Notes: generated by a model from the sequence alone, not told the origin. 64,000 nucleotides of DNA from Methylohalobius sp964654415 (GCA_964654415.1 CAZZIP010000001.1:248001-312000); one strand, 5' to 3'; counted from the first letter of the stretch, positions 24,715 to 33,173 are shown. Numbers and translations are program-made.

Positions 24715-25686
24715 TCAGGATTGGCTCAATACCTCTTCGATATCCTTGGCTGTCAGCACCCGCTCGGCCCAGAGCAACAAGGTATCGGAGTCGGCCGCCT
24801 CGATCTTTTGACGTAGGGTCTCGGAAAGCGGGCCAAATTTGCGCTCCAGCAGGCGAAGCAACACCTCTACTTCCCCTTGACGTCTGCCCTGTTGGATGCC
24901 TTGTTGGATGCCTTGTTGGATGCCTTGTTGGATGCCTTGTTGGATGCCTTTTTCAAAACCCTTTCGGATACCACGCTGTTCAAAACGGGATGCAAAGGTT
25001 TCCATGATTTCTGCCTCCTGGGAATAGTGACGTTGATATTCGGCCAGTTCATTGTCATCCAAGGCTGCGTAAATGTCGATGAAATCTATGTATTTGAGTT
25101 GCTTTTCCAGGTCTGGTTCTAACTCTAGCAAGCCCCGAATGGCATAGGCATAGGCGCGAATCTTGTCTTCGGGGCGATAGCGCATATTCGGCAGATTTAA
25201 ACGCGCTACCAGGTTGTCTGAAGTAAGATAACGCTCCAGCGGAAGCTCGGCCAGGGCACAGGAAAGATACCGGAAGCTAAGGTAAGTGTGCCGGTCGCCG
25301 CCTAAGTGTAGTTCCCGTCTATAGCCGCCAGCTTTTAGGAAAATCACCACCGGCACCACCCGGTCGGTGGCGAACCATTCGGCGAGATCCAAGCAGTAGT
25401 GGGCCAGGCGGTGGATGTTGAACCGGCGCGGGTTGGTTTCCTCTTCAAGGACGAACAGGATCGCCTCGCGCCGACCGTCGGACCATTCCACCAACAGCGG
25501 CACATCTAGTTCTCGAAACCTTTCCCCTAACCTTTCCTGGAGCTGTTCTTGGCGGATCGGCACGACCCGAGTCGTTTCATCGATTTGGTGGGCTTCGTCC
25601 TCGGCAAAGAAAGCTAAAGCTTGGCGCGGGTAGTCGAGGATCAGGTTTTTGAAGCTCTGGTCGTGATCGAACGTCTTAGATGACAT
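24715..25686 (-). CDS. Rpn/PD-(D/E)XK-like protein with DUF4351 C-terminus
   Basis: 323 residues. The N-terminal part (FKNLILDYPRQALAFF, LLVEWSDGRREAILFVLEEET) matches the Rpn/transposase-like nuclease family with its D...ExK-type core. After a helical middle come five GIQQ units (about residues 247-266), then a DUF4351-type tail (LLRLLERKFGPLSETLRQKI). Relatives are recombination-promoting or defence-linked nucleases of uncertain role. The ATG at 25686 overlaps the permease gene by 11 bases; a TTG at 25692 is possible. It is an insertion between exporter permease and ATPase. Confidence 0.8.
   Translation of the reverse strand: MSSKTFDHDQSFKNLILDYPRQALAFFAEDEAHQIDETTRVVPIRQEQLQERLGERFRELDVPLLVEWSDGRREAILFVLEEETNPRRFNIHRLAHYCLDLAEWFATDRVVPVVIFLKAGGYRRELHLGGDRHTYLSFRYLSCALAELPLERYLTSDNLVARLNLPNMRYRPEDKIRAYAYAIRGLLELEPDLEKQLKYIDFIDIYAALDDNELAEYQRHYSQEAEIMETFASRFEQRGIRKGFEKGIQQGIQQGIQQGIQQGIQQGRRQGEVEVLLRLLERKFGPLSETLRQKIEAADSDTLLLWAERVLTAKDIEEVLSQS
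24889..24948. repeat. Five tandem 12-bp units inside the Rpn-like gene
   Basis: Five units of ttgttggatgcc (the first begins with c instead of t) encode a run of Gly-Ile-Gln-Gln on the minus strand. Because the unit is 12 bases, gain or loss keeps the frame and only changes the length of the flexible charged linker before the DUF4351 tail. Confidence 0.95.
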
Positions 25687-26494
25687 CGGCAAACCAGCTT
25701 TCGGCGCGTTTGAAGAACAGGTAACTCAAAGGCAGCATCACGGCGATGACGGTGGCGCCGGGGATTAGGGTGTTCCAGTCCGGTGGCAGGCCTTTGAGCA
25801 GAACTCTTTGGAAAGCGTCGATGATTCCAGCCAGGGGGTTGCACAAATACAGAGTATAAAGCCTTTCCGACCATTCGCCTGCGGCCTGTTCGATGAGTAG
25901 CTTCTGTTTGACCAGGTCCAGCGGATAGATAATGGGAGAGGCGTACATCAAAAGCGACAACGCCACGGGCAGGGCGGCAGCGACATCCCGATAATAAACA
26001 TTGGCTGCGGCGCCGAAGAAGCTGACAGTCAAAGCCACGATCATGGTGTAGAAGATGATCGCCGGAACCCACAGCGCATGGAGGGTAGGAAGCATGTGGT
26101 AGTAGACCATCAATCCCGCCAGAATCAAAAAGTTAATACCCAATTCCACGGTTTTGGTGACCATTGCCGTCAAGGGAAAAACTTCGCGGGGGAAGTAGAT
26201 CTTCTTTATCAGCGCCGCGTTGCCAGTGACGCTACCTACTCCTTCCGAGGCCGACTCCTGAAAGAAAATCCACGGCATCAGCGCGGCGAACGTCAAAATT
26301 GGGTAAGGAACACCGCCGGTTTCGATGCCGACAAAGCTTCGGACCAGGGTGAAGATCAGCATCAGCATCACCGGTTTGAGGATAGACCAGAGAATACCAA
26401 GGTAGGCCTGCTTGTAGCGCACGATGATGTTTTTCCACGCTAAAGCGGCGATCAGTTCGCGGTAATCGTAGAGGTTTTTAGCGATCTGGAGCAT
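25676..26494 (-). CDS. wzm: ABC-2 type polysaccharide exporter permease (Wzm type)
   Basis: 272 residues with six hydrophobic segments. IVRYKQAYLGILWSILKPV is the signature opening of ABC-2 polysaccharide permeases, and a SPIIYPLDLV segment precedes the last helices. It forms the membrane channel for the lipid-linked glycan, powered by the ATPase at 22511-23806. The start overlaps the upstream glycosyltransferase by 17 bases. Its natural partner gene has been displaced downstream by inserted material. Confidence 0.92.
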   Translation of the reverse strand: MLQIAKNLYDYRELIAALAWKNIIVRYKQAYLGILWSILKPVMLMLIFTLVRSFVGIETGGVPYPILTFAALMPWIFFQESASEGVGSVTGNAALIKKIYFPREVFPLTAMVTKTVELGINFLILAGLMVYYHMLPTLHALWVPAIIFYTMIVALTVSFFGAAANVYYRDVAAALPVALSLLMYASPIIYPLDLVKQKLLIEQAAGEWSERLYTLYLCNPLAGIIDAFQRVLLKGLPPDWNTLIPGATVIAVMLPLSYLFFKRAESWFADVI

Positions 26495-27455
26495 ATTGGC
26501 GCATTACCCGCTTGACCAAGATTTTGAGCAAAAGCTTGAGCTGTTTTATCCGCCAGCCGAATCGTTGGCTTTGCCAAATAGCCGCCAGCGCCTGGCGATA
26601 GTTTTGGTTTTGAGCGTAAAAATACGCGGCGTTAAACCAGCCTTCCGCTAGGGCATTTTGCAATGACCGTTCTGCTAAAGGATTTTGTTTTACCAAAGGA
26701 TAGGAAAAAAGCCGCTGTTTGGCAGTGAGCATAGCCAAGATGTGCTCTTCTTGGCGCTTAGTTTGCGAAGAGTAACCTTGACCTTGGGCGCGCTGCCGAT
26801 AAAGAGATTTCTTAAGCAAGGCGCACGATCCATACAGGGCGGCGCGTAGCGCCCACTCGCAATCCCAAAGTAGGCAATCTTCTTGGTAAAAGCCGATTTG
26901 CACAAAGTCTTGCCGGCGCAAGACCGGCCGCTGGAATGCCATGGGGATGCGGTCAAGCAAAGCGCAAAATAGTCCAGCACGAAACAAAGTCAGATCGGGA
27001 GTAAGCGGCGTGCATACAGTCTGCGCTAAAATTCGAGAGACATTGCGATCGTGGTGGGTTTGCCCCCAGGCGGCGTGCTCGCCGAACCACTCAACGTTCA
27101 TGAACAAGGTTGTGATTTCTGGATGCATGCGCAGGGCGGTAAGAGCATCTTCTACGTATCCTGGTGCCAAAAGGTCGTCGTCGTCCAAAAAAACGAGATA
27201 CTTGCCGCGTGCGGCTTGCACGCCGAGATTTTTGGCCGCCGCCCCCCCTTTTGGGGTTGAGTGGTGGACGATGTAGATCGGAAAGCGGCAAACGGGCAAG
27301 GATGAAGGGGTAATCGGAGGTGAGGAAGCATCATCGGCAATTAGGATTTCAATTGGGCCAGAATAACTCTGGCGGTCGCAACTGGCGAGTGCCTCGGCGA
27401 GTAGTTCGTGGCGGTTGTGGGTAGGGATAACGATGGAAACCAAAGGCAAGCTCAT
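26478..27455 (-). CDS. Family 2 glycosyltransferase
   Basis: 325 residues: LVSIVIPTHNRHELLAEAL, ILIADDASSPP and YLVFLDDDDLLAPGY (metal site), with FYQEDCLLWDCEWALRAA as the later acidic motif. The C-terminal part is helical and rich in aromatic and basic residues. It sits directly upstream of the exporter permease, which it overlaps, and starts in an ATGA overlap with the TPR gene. The sugar is unknown. Confidence 0.88.
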   Translation of the reverse strand: MSLPLVSIVIPTHNRHELLAEALASCDRQSYSGPIEILIADDASSPPITPSSLPVCRFPIYIVHHSTPKGGAAAKNLGVQAARGKYLVFLDDDDLLAPGYVEDALTALRMHPEITTLFMNVEWFGEHAAWGQTHHDRNVSRILAQTVCTPLTPDLTLFRAGLFCALLDRIPMAFQRPVLRRQDFVQIGFYQEDCLLWDCEWALRAALYGSCALLKKSLYRQRAQGQGYSSQTKRQEEHILAMLTAKQRLFSYPLVKQNPLAERSLQNALAEGWFNAAYFYAQNQNYRQALAAIWQSQRFGWRIKQLKLLLKILVKRVMRQYAPDR

Positions 27456-28063
27456 TGCGATTTCTCGCGTAAAGAAGAGAGTTTGGCAAGTTGCTTTTTC
27501 AAGTACGCCTCATAGCGTTTGTTTTTTTGGAGTTTAAGAGCGTATTGCAGCGTTTTTTCTGCTTCGCTGTACTGTTTGGTTTTGATGAGCAGATCGGCCA
27601 TCCTGACATAAGCGGGAAGATACTTTTTGTTTTGCCGAATAGCGTTGAAGTACGCTTGGATGGCTTGTTGATGATCGTCTGCTTCGGCGAGAAATTTGGC
27701 ATATTCGGTGTAAAGATAAGGAACCAGAGGATGGTTGGGCGATCTTTCTTGGGCGCCTGCAATGGCGTCGTGAATTCCTCTGGCAAGATAGGCTAGGCAA
27801 GCGGCTCGATCTTTGCCTGGATATTTCCAGCAGATAAAGTGCTTGACTTTGGAATCGCAAAAGTGATTAAGCCCAGGAATACTCAAGTGCAAACGGTGTT
27901 CACTTTCTTCCATTTGCTTAGGTCGACAAAAAGGCGGCAAGGGTTCTGGGGTTTGCATCTCTTTCCAGTTGCCGCGGATCGCTTCCGGCCAGGGAGGAAG
28001 GGAAAAAGCGGGCAAAGGAAAAAGGCCGACTAAAAATATAAACTTAGCTAGGTTTTTGTACAT
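27452..28063 (-). CDS. Exported TPR-repeat protein
   Basis: 203 residues from ATG 28063. That start gives a clean signal peptide (MYKNLAKFIFLVGLFPLPAFS); an earlier in-frame ATG at 28126 would bury it. The mature part has four cysteines in the first half and at least two TPR-like helical pairs (ADDHQQAIQAYFNAIRQNKKYLPAY, KQYSEAEKTLQYALKL). It is probably periplasmic and a scaffold. A role in the glycan pathway is inferred only from its place between methyltransferase and glycosyltransferase genes. Confidence 0.75.
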   Translation of the reverse strand: MYKNLAKFIFLVGLFPLPAFSLPPWPEAIRGNWKEMQTPEPLPPFCRPKQMEESEHRLHLSIPGLNHFCDSKVKHFICWKYPGKDRAACLAYLARGIHDAIAGAQERSPNHPLVPYLYTEYAKFLAEADDHQQAIQAYFNAIRQNKKYLPAYVRMADLLIKTKQYSEAEKTLQYALKLQKNKRYEAYLKKQLAKLSSLREKSQ

Positions 28064-28751
28064 AATACTTCCAGCTGCACTTTTCGTGGGGGCAAGGTTT
28101 TTCTGCTTTGCCAGCGAAAAACTCATCGATCGCTTTGGTGGCCCCTGGCCAGCGCCGATCGCCGTATTCGTCGAACATCACGATGCCGCCCGGGGCGACT
28201 TTGGGGTATAAGGTTTCCAAAGCGATCTTGTAGGATTCGTACAGGTCGCAGTCCAGGTGTAGCAGGGCAATGGTGCCCCGATATTGGGGTAAGGTGTCCT
28301 CGAACCAGCCTTTGACCAGATGGATCCGCTCTTGAATGATGGTTTCGGGAAGGCGTCCGTCGCGTAAGACTTTTAACACTACTTCTGGCGGGCTGGCCCA
28401 GAAACCTTTGCCGGGGATGGGGGTGGTCTCATCCTTGGGGGTCGGGTCGGGAAAGCCCTCGAAGGAGTCAAAGCCAAAATAGTCGCGCATTACCCCCAGA
28501 TATTCGCTCATGAGGGTAAACAAAAGCGCTCCATGGCCAATGGATACCCCGCATTCGACGATGTCGCCGGCAACGTTTTTGACCCTGCTGAGTTGGTCTA
28601 GGAAATACAGCATCCGGTCTAAGGACCCCCGATACACCCGGGGCAAGAAGGGCGAGTGGTTGTAATCGGCCGGAATGAATTCTGCTAAGGGGTCGATGTG
28701 TTCGATCTTATACCCCAGCTTGCGCAATACTTGCTTGACTAAATGCTTCAT
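28044..28751 (-). CDS. TylF-like O-methyltransferase
   Basis: 235 residues. VAGDIVECGVSIGHGALLF is the SAM-binding loop, FGFDSFEGFPDPTPKDE is the family hallmark, LLHLDCDLYESYKIALETLYPKV and GGIVMFDEYGDRRWPGA hold the metal-binding acidic residues of macrocin O-methyltransferase relatives. It probably methylates a sugar hydroxyl. The ATG at 28751 overlaps the stop of the adenylating-enzyme gene (ATGA). Confidence 0.9.
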   Translation of the reverse strand: MKHLVKQVLRKLGYKIEHIDPLAEFIPADYNHSPFLPRVYRGSLDRMLYFLDQLSRVKNVAGDIVECGVSIGHGALLFTLMSEYLGVMRDYFGFDSFEGFPDPTPKDETTPIPGKGFWASPPEVVLKVLRDGRLPETIIQERIHLVKGWFEDTLPQYRGTIALLHLDCDLYESYKIALETLYPKVAPGGIVMFDEYGDRRWPGATKAIDEFFAGKAEKPCPHEKCSWKYYVQKPS

Positions 28752-30088
28752 CGCACCACCTGGCTGACCACATAGCGGTATTTTCCCGACGGATCTGGCG
28801 GAATGGTCTCAGAATATTCAATCTGGATCAAAGTTTGTTGTCCTAGGCGCTGTTTTAGCCCGGAAATGACGGCGGTGGCGTTTTGTTCCTGCCAGCCGGG
28901 CGCCGGAACGATCTTCACGCGCAGACGGTCGAGAGTCTCTTGGATAATCTTAAATTGCTTGATGCCCGGAACCTCACGTAGCACATAGATCAGAGCCAAG
29001 GCGTGCATGATCGTGCCGTCGGCGCGAACGATGAAATCGGTGCTGCGCCCTAAGACTTCTTGGAGCACTTGAAGTCCGCATTCTGGTTGACACGGTGCTG
29101 GGCTCAGTCGCGCCCTATCGCCCGTGCGGTAACGAATAAAAGGTTGAGCTTCGGAGGCTAGGTTGGTGACGACCACCTCCCCCATCTCCTCGTCGGCTAC
29201 CGGATTGCCTTCTGGATCCAAGATTTCCAAAACGATCCATTCCGAGTTGACCAAAAGCTGGCCTACAGGCGACTCCAAGGCGATCAGACCCGCGTCGCGC
29301 GCGCCGTATTCAGCCGCAACCGGTGCACTAAACACCCGGGCGATGACTTCGCGCTGGTGCGGATAAAGCGGTTCGCCAGTGGCATAAACGACCTTAAGTT
29401 CTGCAAGTTCAGGGCGGAGGTTGCGTTGTTCGGCGTGCTCGGCCAAAAGCGCCAAGCTGCTGGCGTAGCCGTAAATGATTTTGGGTTGAAAGCGCTGGAT
29501 CAGGTCTAAATATTTATCCATATGCGCGCGCGACATCTCAAAGGCATTCAGCAAAAGCTGGTTACACAGCCGATCGCGCACGGTCTTTATCCAATCGGTG
29601 CGGCTCAGTTCCACCGGTGCTCCCCACACCAGAACTTCTTTATCGCCAGGTTCTACTCCCCACCAGCGCCGCGCGCGCATTCTGCAAGCTGCATCGGCGG
29701 CTTGGCGCTTGCGCCCAAAGTAAAAGATCAAAGGCTCACCGGTGGAACCGCCGGTGGTGTAACGAAACACCCCCCCTGGGGCGTCTTTCCAGACGATTTC
29801 ATCGCGATATTGGCGAGCGTCGTCTTTGGTCATGAGGGGGAGGCGGCGAAAGTCCGCCAACGTGAGATGTTCAGGGTCGATGCCAGCCGCTTGGATTCTC
29901 CTGGCGTGCCAAGGACTATGGGCGAGAGCTGTCTTTAGCAGCTGGCTTAGGCGCTGTAGCTGGAGGGCCTCGATCTGTTGTCGAGAGAGGTATTGCGAGC
30001 GTTCCAGTTCAGCCAAAAGCGCAAAAGTCGGGCGCGCGAGCAGGTGTTCCTGGATCTGATAAAGCGCTTTAGCAAGCTTAGCCCGCAT
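28748..30088 (-). CDS. PaaK/CapK-like adenylate-forming enzyme
   Basis: 446 residues. The phosphate-binding loop YTTGGSTGEPL, the acyl-adenylate motif AAEYGARDAGLIA and IRYRTGDRARLSP place it in the phenylacetate-CoA ligase/CapK family. Such genes are frequent in capsule and exopolysaccharide clusters, where the substrate is usually unknown; it probably activates a carboxylic acid for attachment to the glycan. Its start overlaps the upstream gene by 11 bases. Confidence 0.88.
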   Translation of the reverse strand: MRAKLAKALYQIQEHLLARPTFALLAELERSQYLSRQQIEALQLQRLSQLLKTALAHSPWHARRIQAAGIDPEHLTLADFRRLPLMTKDDARQYRDEIVWKDAPGGVFRYTTGGSTGEPLIFYFGRKRQAADAACRMRARRWWGVEPGDKEVLVWGAPVELSRTDWIKTVRDRLCNQLLLNAFEMSRAHMDKYLDLIQRFQPKIIYGYASSLALLAEHAEQRNLRPELAELKVVYATGEPLYPHQREVIARVFSAPVAAEYGARDAGLIALESPVGQLLVNSEWIVLEILDPEGNPVADEEMGEVVVTNLASEAQPFIRYRTGDRARLSPAPCQPECGLQVLQEVLGRSTDFIVRADGTIMHALALIYVLREVPGIKQFKIIQETLDRLRVKIVPAPGWQEQNATAVISGLKQRLGQQTLIQIEYSETIPPDPSGKYRYVVSQVVR

Positions 30089-30992
30089 GGCGCTTTAGCT
30101 TGGCGATGACCCGCCGAGCCTCTTTGGCATACCTTCCTCCCCGAAAGCGGCAGGTGCCCACGAAGTGGATAAAGCGCGTATTTTCTGTCATCTTGACGCA
30201 GTCGCTGTAGTCGGGATGAGGTAGCACTGTAGCTTTAGGCGCATTGGCGATAAGTACATTGGTCATGACCTGCTCGCTGCCCCAAGCGTGCCATTTTGCG
30301 CCCAAAATCGCCTCCATCGCTTGCGAGAACCGAACGATGAAGTCCAAATTCGCTGTCCCTTTGGGGAAGCCGCAAAAGCCGGAACATCCTCGTACGTATT
30401 TGAGTGTATCCACCCCTTCAAGGCTGCTGAAGCTGGCTTCGGCGGCGAGCTGGACGTGTAGGGTTTGGGAGTTGGGATGGTTTCTTTGCACTCGCTCGCA
30501 GCAAGTGCGCATGGGCTCGATTTCTTGCTTGTCCCAGGTACCTAGAATGAAGGCAGTGTTATGCTTTAGGTGTTGGCCAATCTCAGGCACGGGAGCGCGG
30601 GTTAAGGTATCGCTGTCCAGCTGGATCACGTAGCGATCTTGGTTGAAATGAGCAATGCCCAAAAGCCTTTCCCAAGTTCCTCCCCGAGGGCAGCAGTGGT
30701 GGCGAAAGCGGTCGATTGGAAAAAACTGAGCGTGAGGGAGGTGGTGGGCTAGAAGTTTTTCGTCCTTTTGCGTGAGGGTGCCGTCGTTTAGGATCAATAC
30801 CTCGCGTAGTGGGACGAAGCGGGCCAGCGATTTGACGGCGACTAAAAACAAAATCACATCCTTGTGTTGAAGCTGGGTGAGCAAGGCAATGGGCTGGTCT
30901 GTCTTTGGGGTCAAAGGGGCAGTGGAGTAAACCTCGCGGCAAGCTTGGGCAAAGTATAAGCGGTGGAAGCGGTCCTTGAGGCGGTAAAACAT
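30078..30992 (-). CDS. Probable GT-A glycosyltransferase, first gene of the minus-strand run
   Basis: 304 residues. IALLTQLQHKDVILFLVAVKSL, then VLILNDGTLT and YVIQLDSDTL (DxD at about residue 125) suggest a GT-A glycosyltransferase outside GT2. GCSGFCGFPKG and WGSEQVMTNVLI look like substrate-site segments. I cannot name the family exactly. It is the most upstream gene of the minus-strand glycan run and lies 47 bases from tRNA-Gly on the opposite strand, so the operon promoter must overlap the tRNA promoter region. Confidence 0.65.
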   Translation of the reverse strand: MFYRLKDRFHRLYFAQACREVYSTAPLTPKTDQPIALLTQLQHKDVILFLVAVKSLARFVPLREVLILNDGTLTQKDEKLLAHHLPHAQFFPIDRFRHHCCPRGGTWERLLGIAHFNQDRYVIQLDSDTLTRAPVPEIGQHLKHNTAFILGTWDKQEIEPMRTCCERVQRNHPNSQTLHVQLAAEASFSSLEGVDTLKYVRGCSGFCGFPKGTANLDFIVRFSQAMEAILGAKWHAWGSEQVMTNVLIANAPKATVLPHPDYSDCVKMTENTRFIHFVGTCRFRGGRYAKEARRVIAKLKRHAG

Positions 30993-30998
30993 CAGGGC

Positions 30999-31026
30999 TT
31001 GTTTTTGTCCGCCAGGCGGCTATAAT
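30999..31026 (+). promoter_or_regulatory. Sigma-70-type promoter of tRNA-Gly
   Basis: TTGTTT (30999-31004), 16-base spacer, TATAAT (31021-31026), 13 bases before the tRNA 5' end. The perfect -10 and the distance fit. Confidence 0.75.
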
Positions 31027-31039
31027 GAACGGCGCTCGC

Positions 31040-31113
31040 GCGGGTGTAGTTCAATGGTAGAACATCAGCTTCCCAAGCTGAGAACGTGGGTTCGATTCCC
31101 ATCACCCGCTCCA
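31040..31113 (+). tRNA. tRNA-Gly (anticodon CCC)
   Basis: A complete cloverleaf can be drawn: acceptor GCGGGTG with CACCCGC, D-arm GTTC/GAAC, anticodon stem TCAGC/GCTGA with loop TTCCCAA, T-arm with TTCGATT, and an encoded CCA end. The anticodon CCC reads GGG. It stands at the edge of the glycan island, but I found no copied 3' tRNA segment or integrase that would mark it as an integration site. Confidence 0.97.
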
Positions 31114-31134
31114 ACCTTCCACCGCGCGGCCCTC

Positions 31135-31398
31135 CTAGTCCAAAACGCATGTGCCGCCGCTACAAGCTCCCATTCCACACGCCCCCACCCCACAGGGTTC
31201 AGGGTTTTTAAGAGCTTGGCTTGAGATCACGTTGCCGCCGGTAATGAGCTTTTCCACGGGGCTGTCCTCGGGCGTGTCTCCTTGAGGGATTCCAGCCAAA
31301 CGGCACAACTCACCCCACGTTTTAACCTGCTCGTGCATTCCGTGGCGGACTTCAACGATCCTCTGATTGCTTGGGCAAAAGTAATCGTAAGTCGGCAT
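31135..31398 (-). CDS. Small FmdB-like zinc-ribbon protein with Cys-rich tail
   Basis: 87 residues. The opening MPTYDYFCP is that of FmdB-type zinc-ribbon regulators, but the following CxxC knuckle is lost (CPSNQ). A second cysteine group closes the protein: four cysteines alternating with glycines in the last 20 residues. The start is ATG 31398, because the upstream in-frame ATG at 31464 would add an unlike leader. It may bind a metal; its function is unknown. Confidence 0.7.
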   Translation of the reverse strand: MPTYDYFCPSNQRIVEVRHGMHEQVKTWGELCRLAGIPQGDTPEDSPVEKLITGGNVISSQALKNPEPCGVGACGMGACSGGTCVLD

Positions 31399-31481
31399 GG
31401 CTCTTCTCAAATCAAGTATAGTTGGACTTGGAAGATATATAGCGGCTTGCCCCGCTAAATACAAGCAACAAGGTGAGCTTT

Positions 31482-32060
31482 ATGGATAATTTCGTCCTAG
31501 ACACCAGCCTCTTTACCAATCCTGAAGTCTACAGTCAGTTTGGGGAGTCGTCCAGAGTGGCGATGGATGCGTTTTTGGATCTGGCGCGTCGCAGCCGGGC
31601 GAGGTTCTACATGCCGAGCTCAGTCTACGACGAGCTATGCCTGATGAAAAAGGCTGAGATTCCTCCGGAATTCGAAGCGGTAATTAGGATCCGCTCGCCG
31701 CGAAGGTTCAATCTTCAGGTTCCGGCGGGAATCCTATACGAATTCATCGAGGAGGTGCGCTCGCGCATCGACCGGGGCCTGAGGATCGCTGAGGAACACG
31801 CCAAAATGGTAGGAAGCGGGGCCCAGTCGGAAGAGATCGGCAAAGTCATCAACCGCCTGCGTGGCCGCTACCGCGAAGCGCTGCGGCAAGGGATCATCGA
31901 CAGCCGCGAGGATATGGACGTTCTGCTTTTGGCCTATGAGTTGGATGGGGTCTTGTTGTCGGCCGACGAGGGGCTGCGCAAATGGGCTGATAAAGTGGGA
32001 GTGATGATCGTGCGGCCGGAGCATTTGCTCCAAGTAATGGAGAAGCTGGTAGAAGGCTAA
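31482..32060 (+). CDS. PIN-domain RNA ligase partner protein
   Basis: 192 residues. MDNFVLDTSLFTNPEVY opens a PIN nuclease fold; further acidic residues lie in SVYDELCLM, SREDMDVLLLAYELD and LLSADEGLRKWAD. It closely matches what I know of the RNA-ligase-partner family (MJ0950-like, TIGR03875), encoded beside Pab1020-type RNA ligases mostly in archaea. The ATG at 31482 has AAGGTG at the right distance; the GTG at 31473 is less likely. Its 3' end overlaps that of the convergent RNA ligase gene by four bases. It probably cuts or trims RNA that the ligase joins (inference). Confidence 0.88.
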   Translation: MDNFVLDTSLFTNPEVYSQFGESSRVAMDAFLDLARRSRARFYMPSSVYDELCLMKKAEIPPEFEAVIRIRSPRRFNLQVPAGILYEFIEEVRSRIDRGLRIAEEHAKMVGSGAQSEEIGKVINRLRGRYREALRQGIIDSREDMDVLLLAYELDGVLLSADEGLRKWADKVGVMIVRPEHLLQVMEKLVEG

Positions 32061-33172
32061 TCGTAAACCATCTTCCCCGCCAGAAGGTCTCCGAGCATCC
32101 CGGTCAAAGCCGGATAGATGCGCTCGAACTCCAGCAGCCAGTAACCGTTATCCCGGCGCAGATCGTGGCGGATGACTTGGATGTGACGGCTTGAGCGCTT
32201 TAGGTGGTCGAACAACAGTTCGGCGTTCTCTCTTTCCCGAAAGCGGCAGCGGAAACGTTTGCTTACGTGATGGGTGGCGCGGTAGCTGGCCATTGCAGCG
32301 CGCAGACCGTCGAGGAAGGCGCCTCCTAAGGCTTGCCTCAGTTCGGGGGTGGGGGAAAGGGCATGTTCCTCGACGAACAAACCCAGGCGCAGCAGACGGT
32401 TGATGAAATATTCAGGGGGCAAGTCCAGAAGGTTGTCGCTGGTTGCCCGGATATCGTCGATGTTGCTGTTGCCGGTGACGTACTTGGCGCGGTGGTCGCG
32501 GGGGGAATCTTCTTTGAACACCAGACCTTCGCGCCATTCTTCGTGGAGCTTCAAGATCAGTGCCCGGATTTTTTCGGTTTCGCCCGGCTGGAAATAACCA
32601 TGCAGGGGGACAGCAGGAAGATCAAAGCGTTTGATCCGTTCCTGCTTATCCCGCTGGGGCAGAAAGCCCGTCTCTCCCTGGGTCATCAGGTCGAAGACGA
32701 ATAACTTTACGTCCTCGCAGATGAAGGGTGGACTGCTTTCTAAATAGGGATTGTCGGGGCCAGCGACCTCGGCGCAGATGACCTGCTGGGGTTCTTCTTG
32801 GAAGATTTCGAGCGGCATTAAGTCCGCCAGGCGGTCGGTGGTGAACGGGCAGACGAAGCCGCCGCGCGTCAAAGCGATTGGCTGGCCTTGGATTTGGGTG
32901 ATGCGAACGTTGTAGCCGTTGATCTTTTCCTCAGCCCAGAAAGGTGCTTTGAAGTGCGCCCGCAGGCCAGCCTCCAGAGCGAGGACGCGGCCGATATGGG
33001 GGTAGCCGTAGATCACCGTTTCGCCGAACACCGCCGTGCCGCGCGGGATGTGTTTGAAGTCGTCGGTGTAATGCTGATAGCGCAAGCCCTTGAAGGTTTT
33101 GAGCTGAGCCCGGCCCTTGCGCCGGGCTTCGGGCAGTTGGGACAGCACATAGGCGGCATCGACGCAGGTCAT
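32057..33172 (-). CDS. ATP-dependent RNA ligase, Pab1020/Rnl3 family
   Basis: 371 residues. The nucleotidyl-lysine motif is FWAEEKINGYNV (Lys83, KxNG). Later motifs are visible: AEVAGPDNPY (III), KLFVFDL (IIIa), EGLVFKEDSPRDH (IV) and RAKYVT (V). The C-terminal helical part matches the dimerisation region of the archaeal family. Archaeal members join 5'-phosphate and 3'-OH RNA ends and circularise RNA. The gene starts one base after the ettA stop, so it is probably cotranscribed with that translation factor. Confidence 0.88.
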   Translation of the reverse strand: MTCVDAAYVLSQLPEARRKGRAQLKTFKGLRYQHYTDDFKHIPRGTAVFGETVIYGYPHIGRVLALEAGLRAHFKAPFWAEEKINGYNVRITQIQGQPIALTRGGFVCPFTTDRLADLMPLEIFQEEPQQVICAEVAGPDNPYLESSPPFICEDVKLFVFDLMTQGETGFLPQRDKQERIKRFDLPAVPLHGYFQPGETEKIRALILKLHEEWREGLVFKEDSPRDHRAKYVTGNSNIDDIRATSDNLLDLPPEYFINRLLRLGLFVEEHALSPTPELRQALGGAFLDGLRAAMASYRATHHVSKRFRCRFRERENAELLFDHLKRSSRHIQVIRHDLRRDNGYWLLEFERIYPALTGMLGDLLAGKMVYD

Positions 33173-33173
33173 G

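Noticed and set aside
24626..24740. Plus-strand peptide reading DPYDFLRLFDANRDHLSP and on, between the Rpn-like gene and the truncated ATPase copy
   Set aside because: It looks protein-like for about 35 codons but has no start of its own and no motif I can name; too short to call a gene remnant.
24889..24948. Tandem repeats as a possible CRISPR array
   Set aside because: Units are 12 bases, contiguous and without spacers, and they code for GIQQ inside a long open frame.
31040..31113. tRNA-Gly as the attachment site of the glycan island
   Set aside because: I found no repeat of the tRNA 3' end at the other side and no integrase gene in the window.
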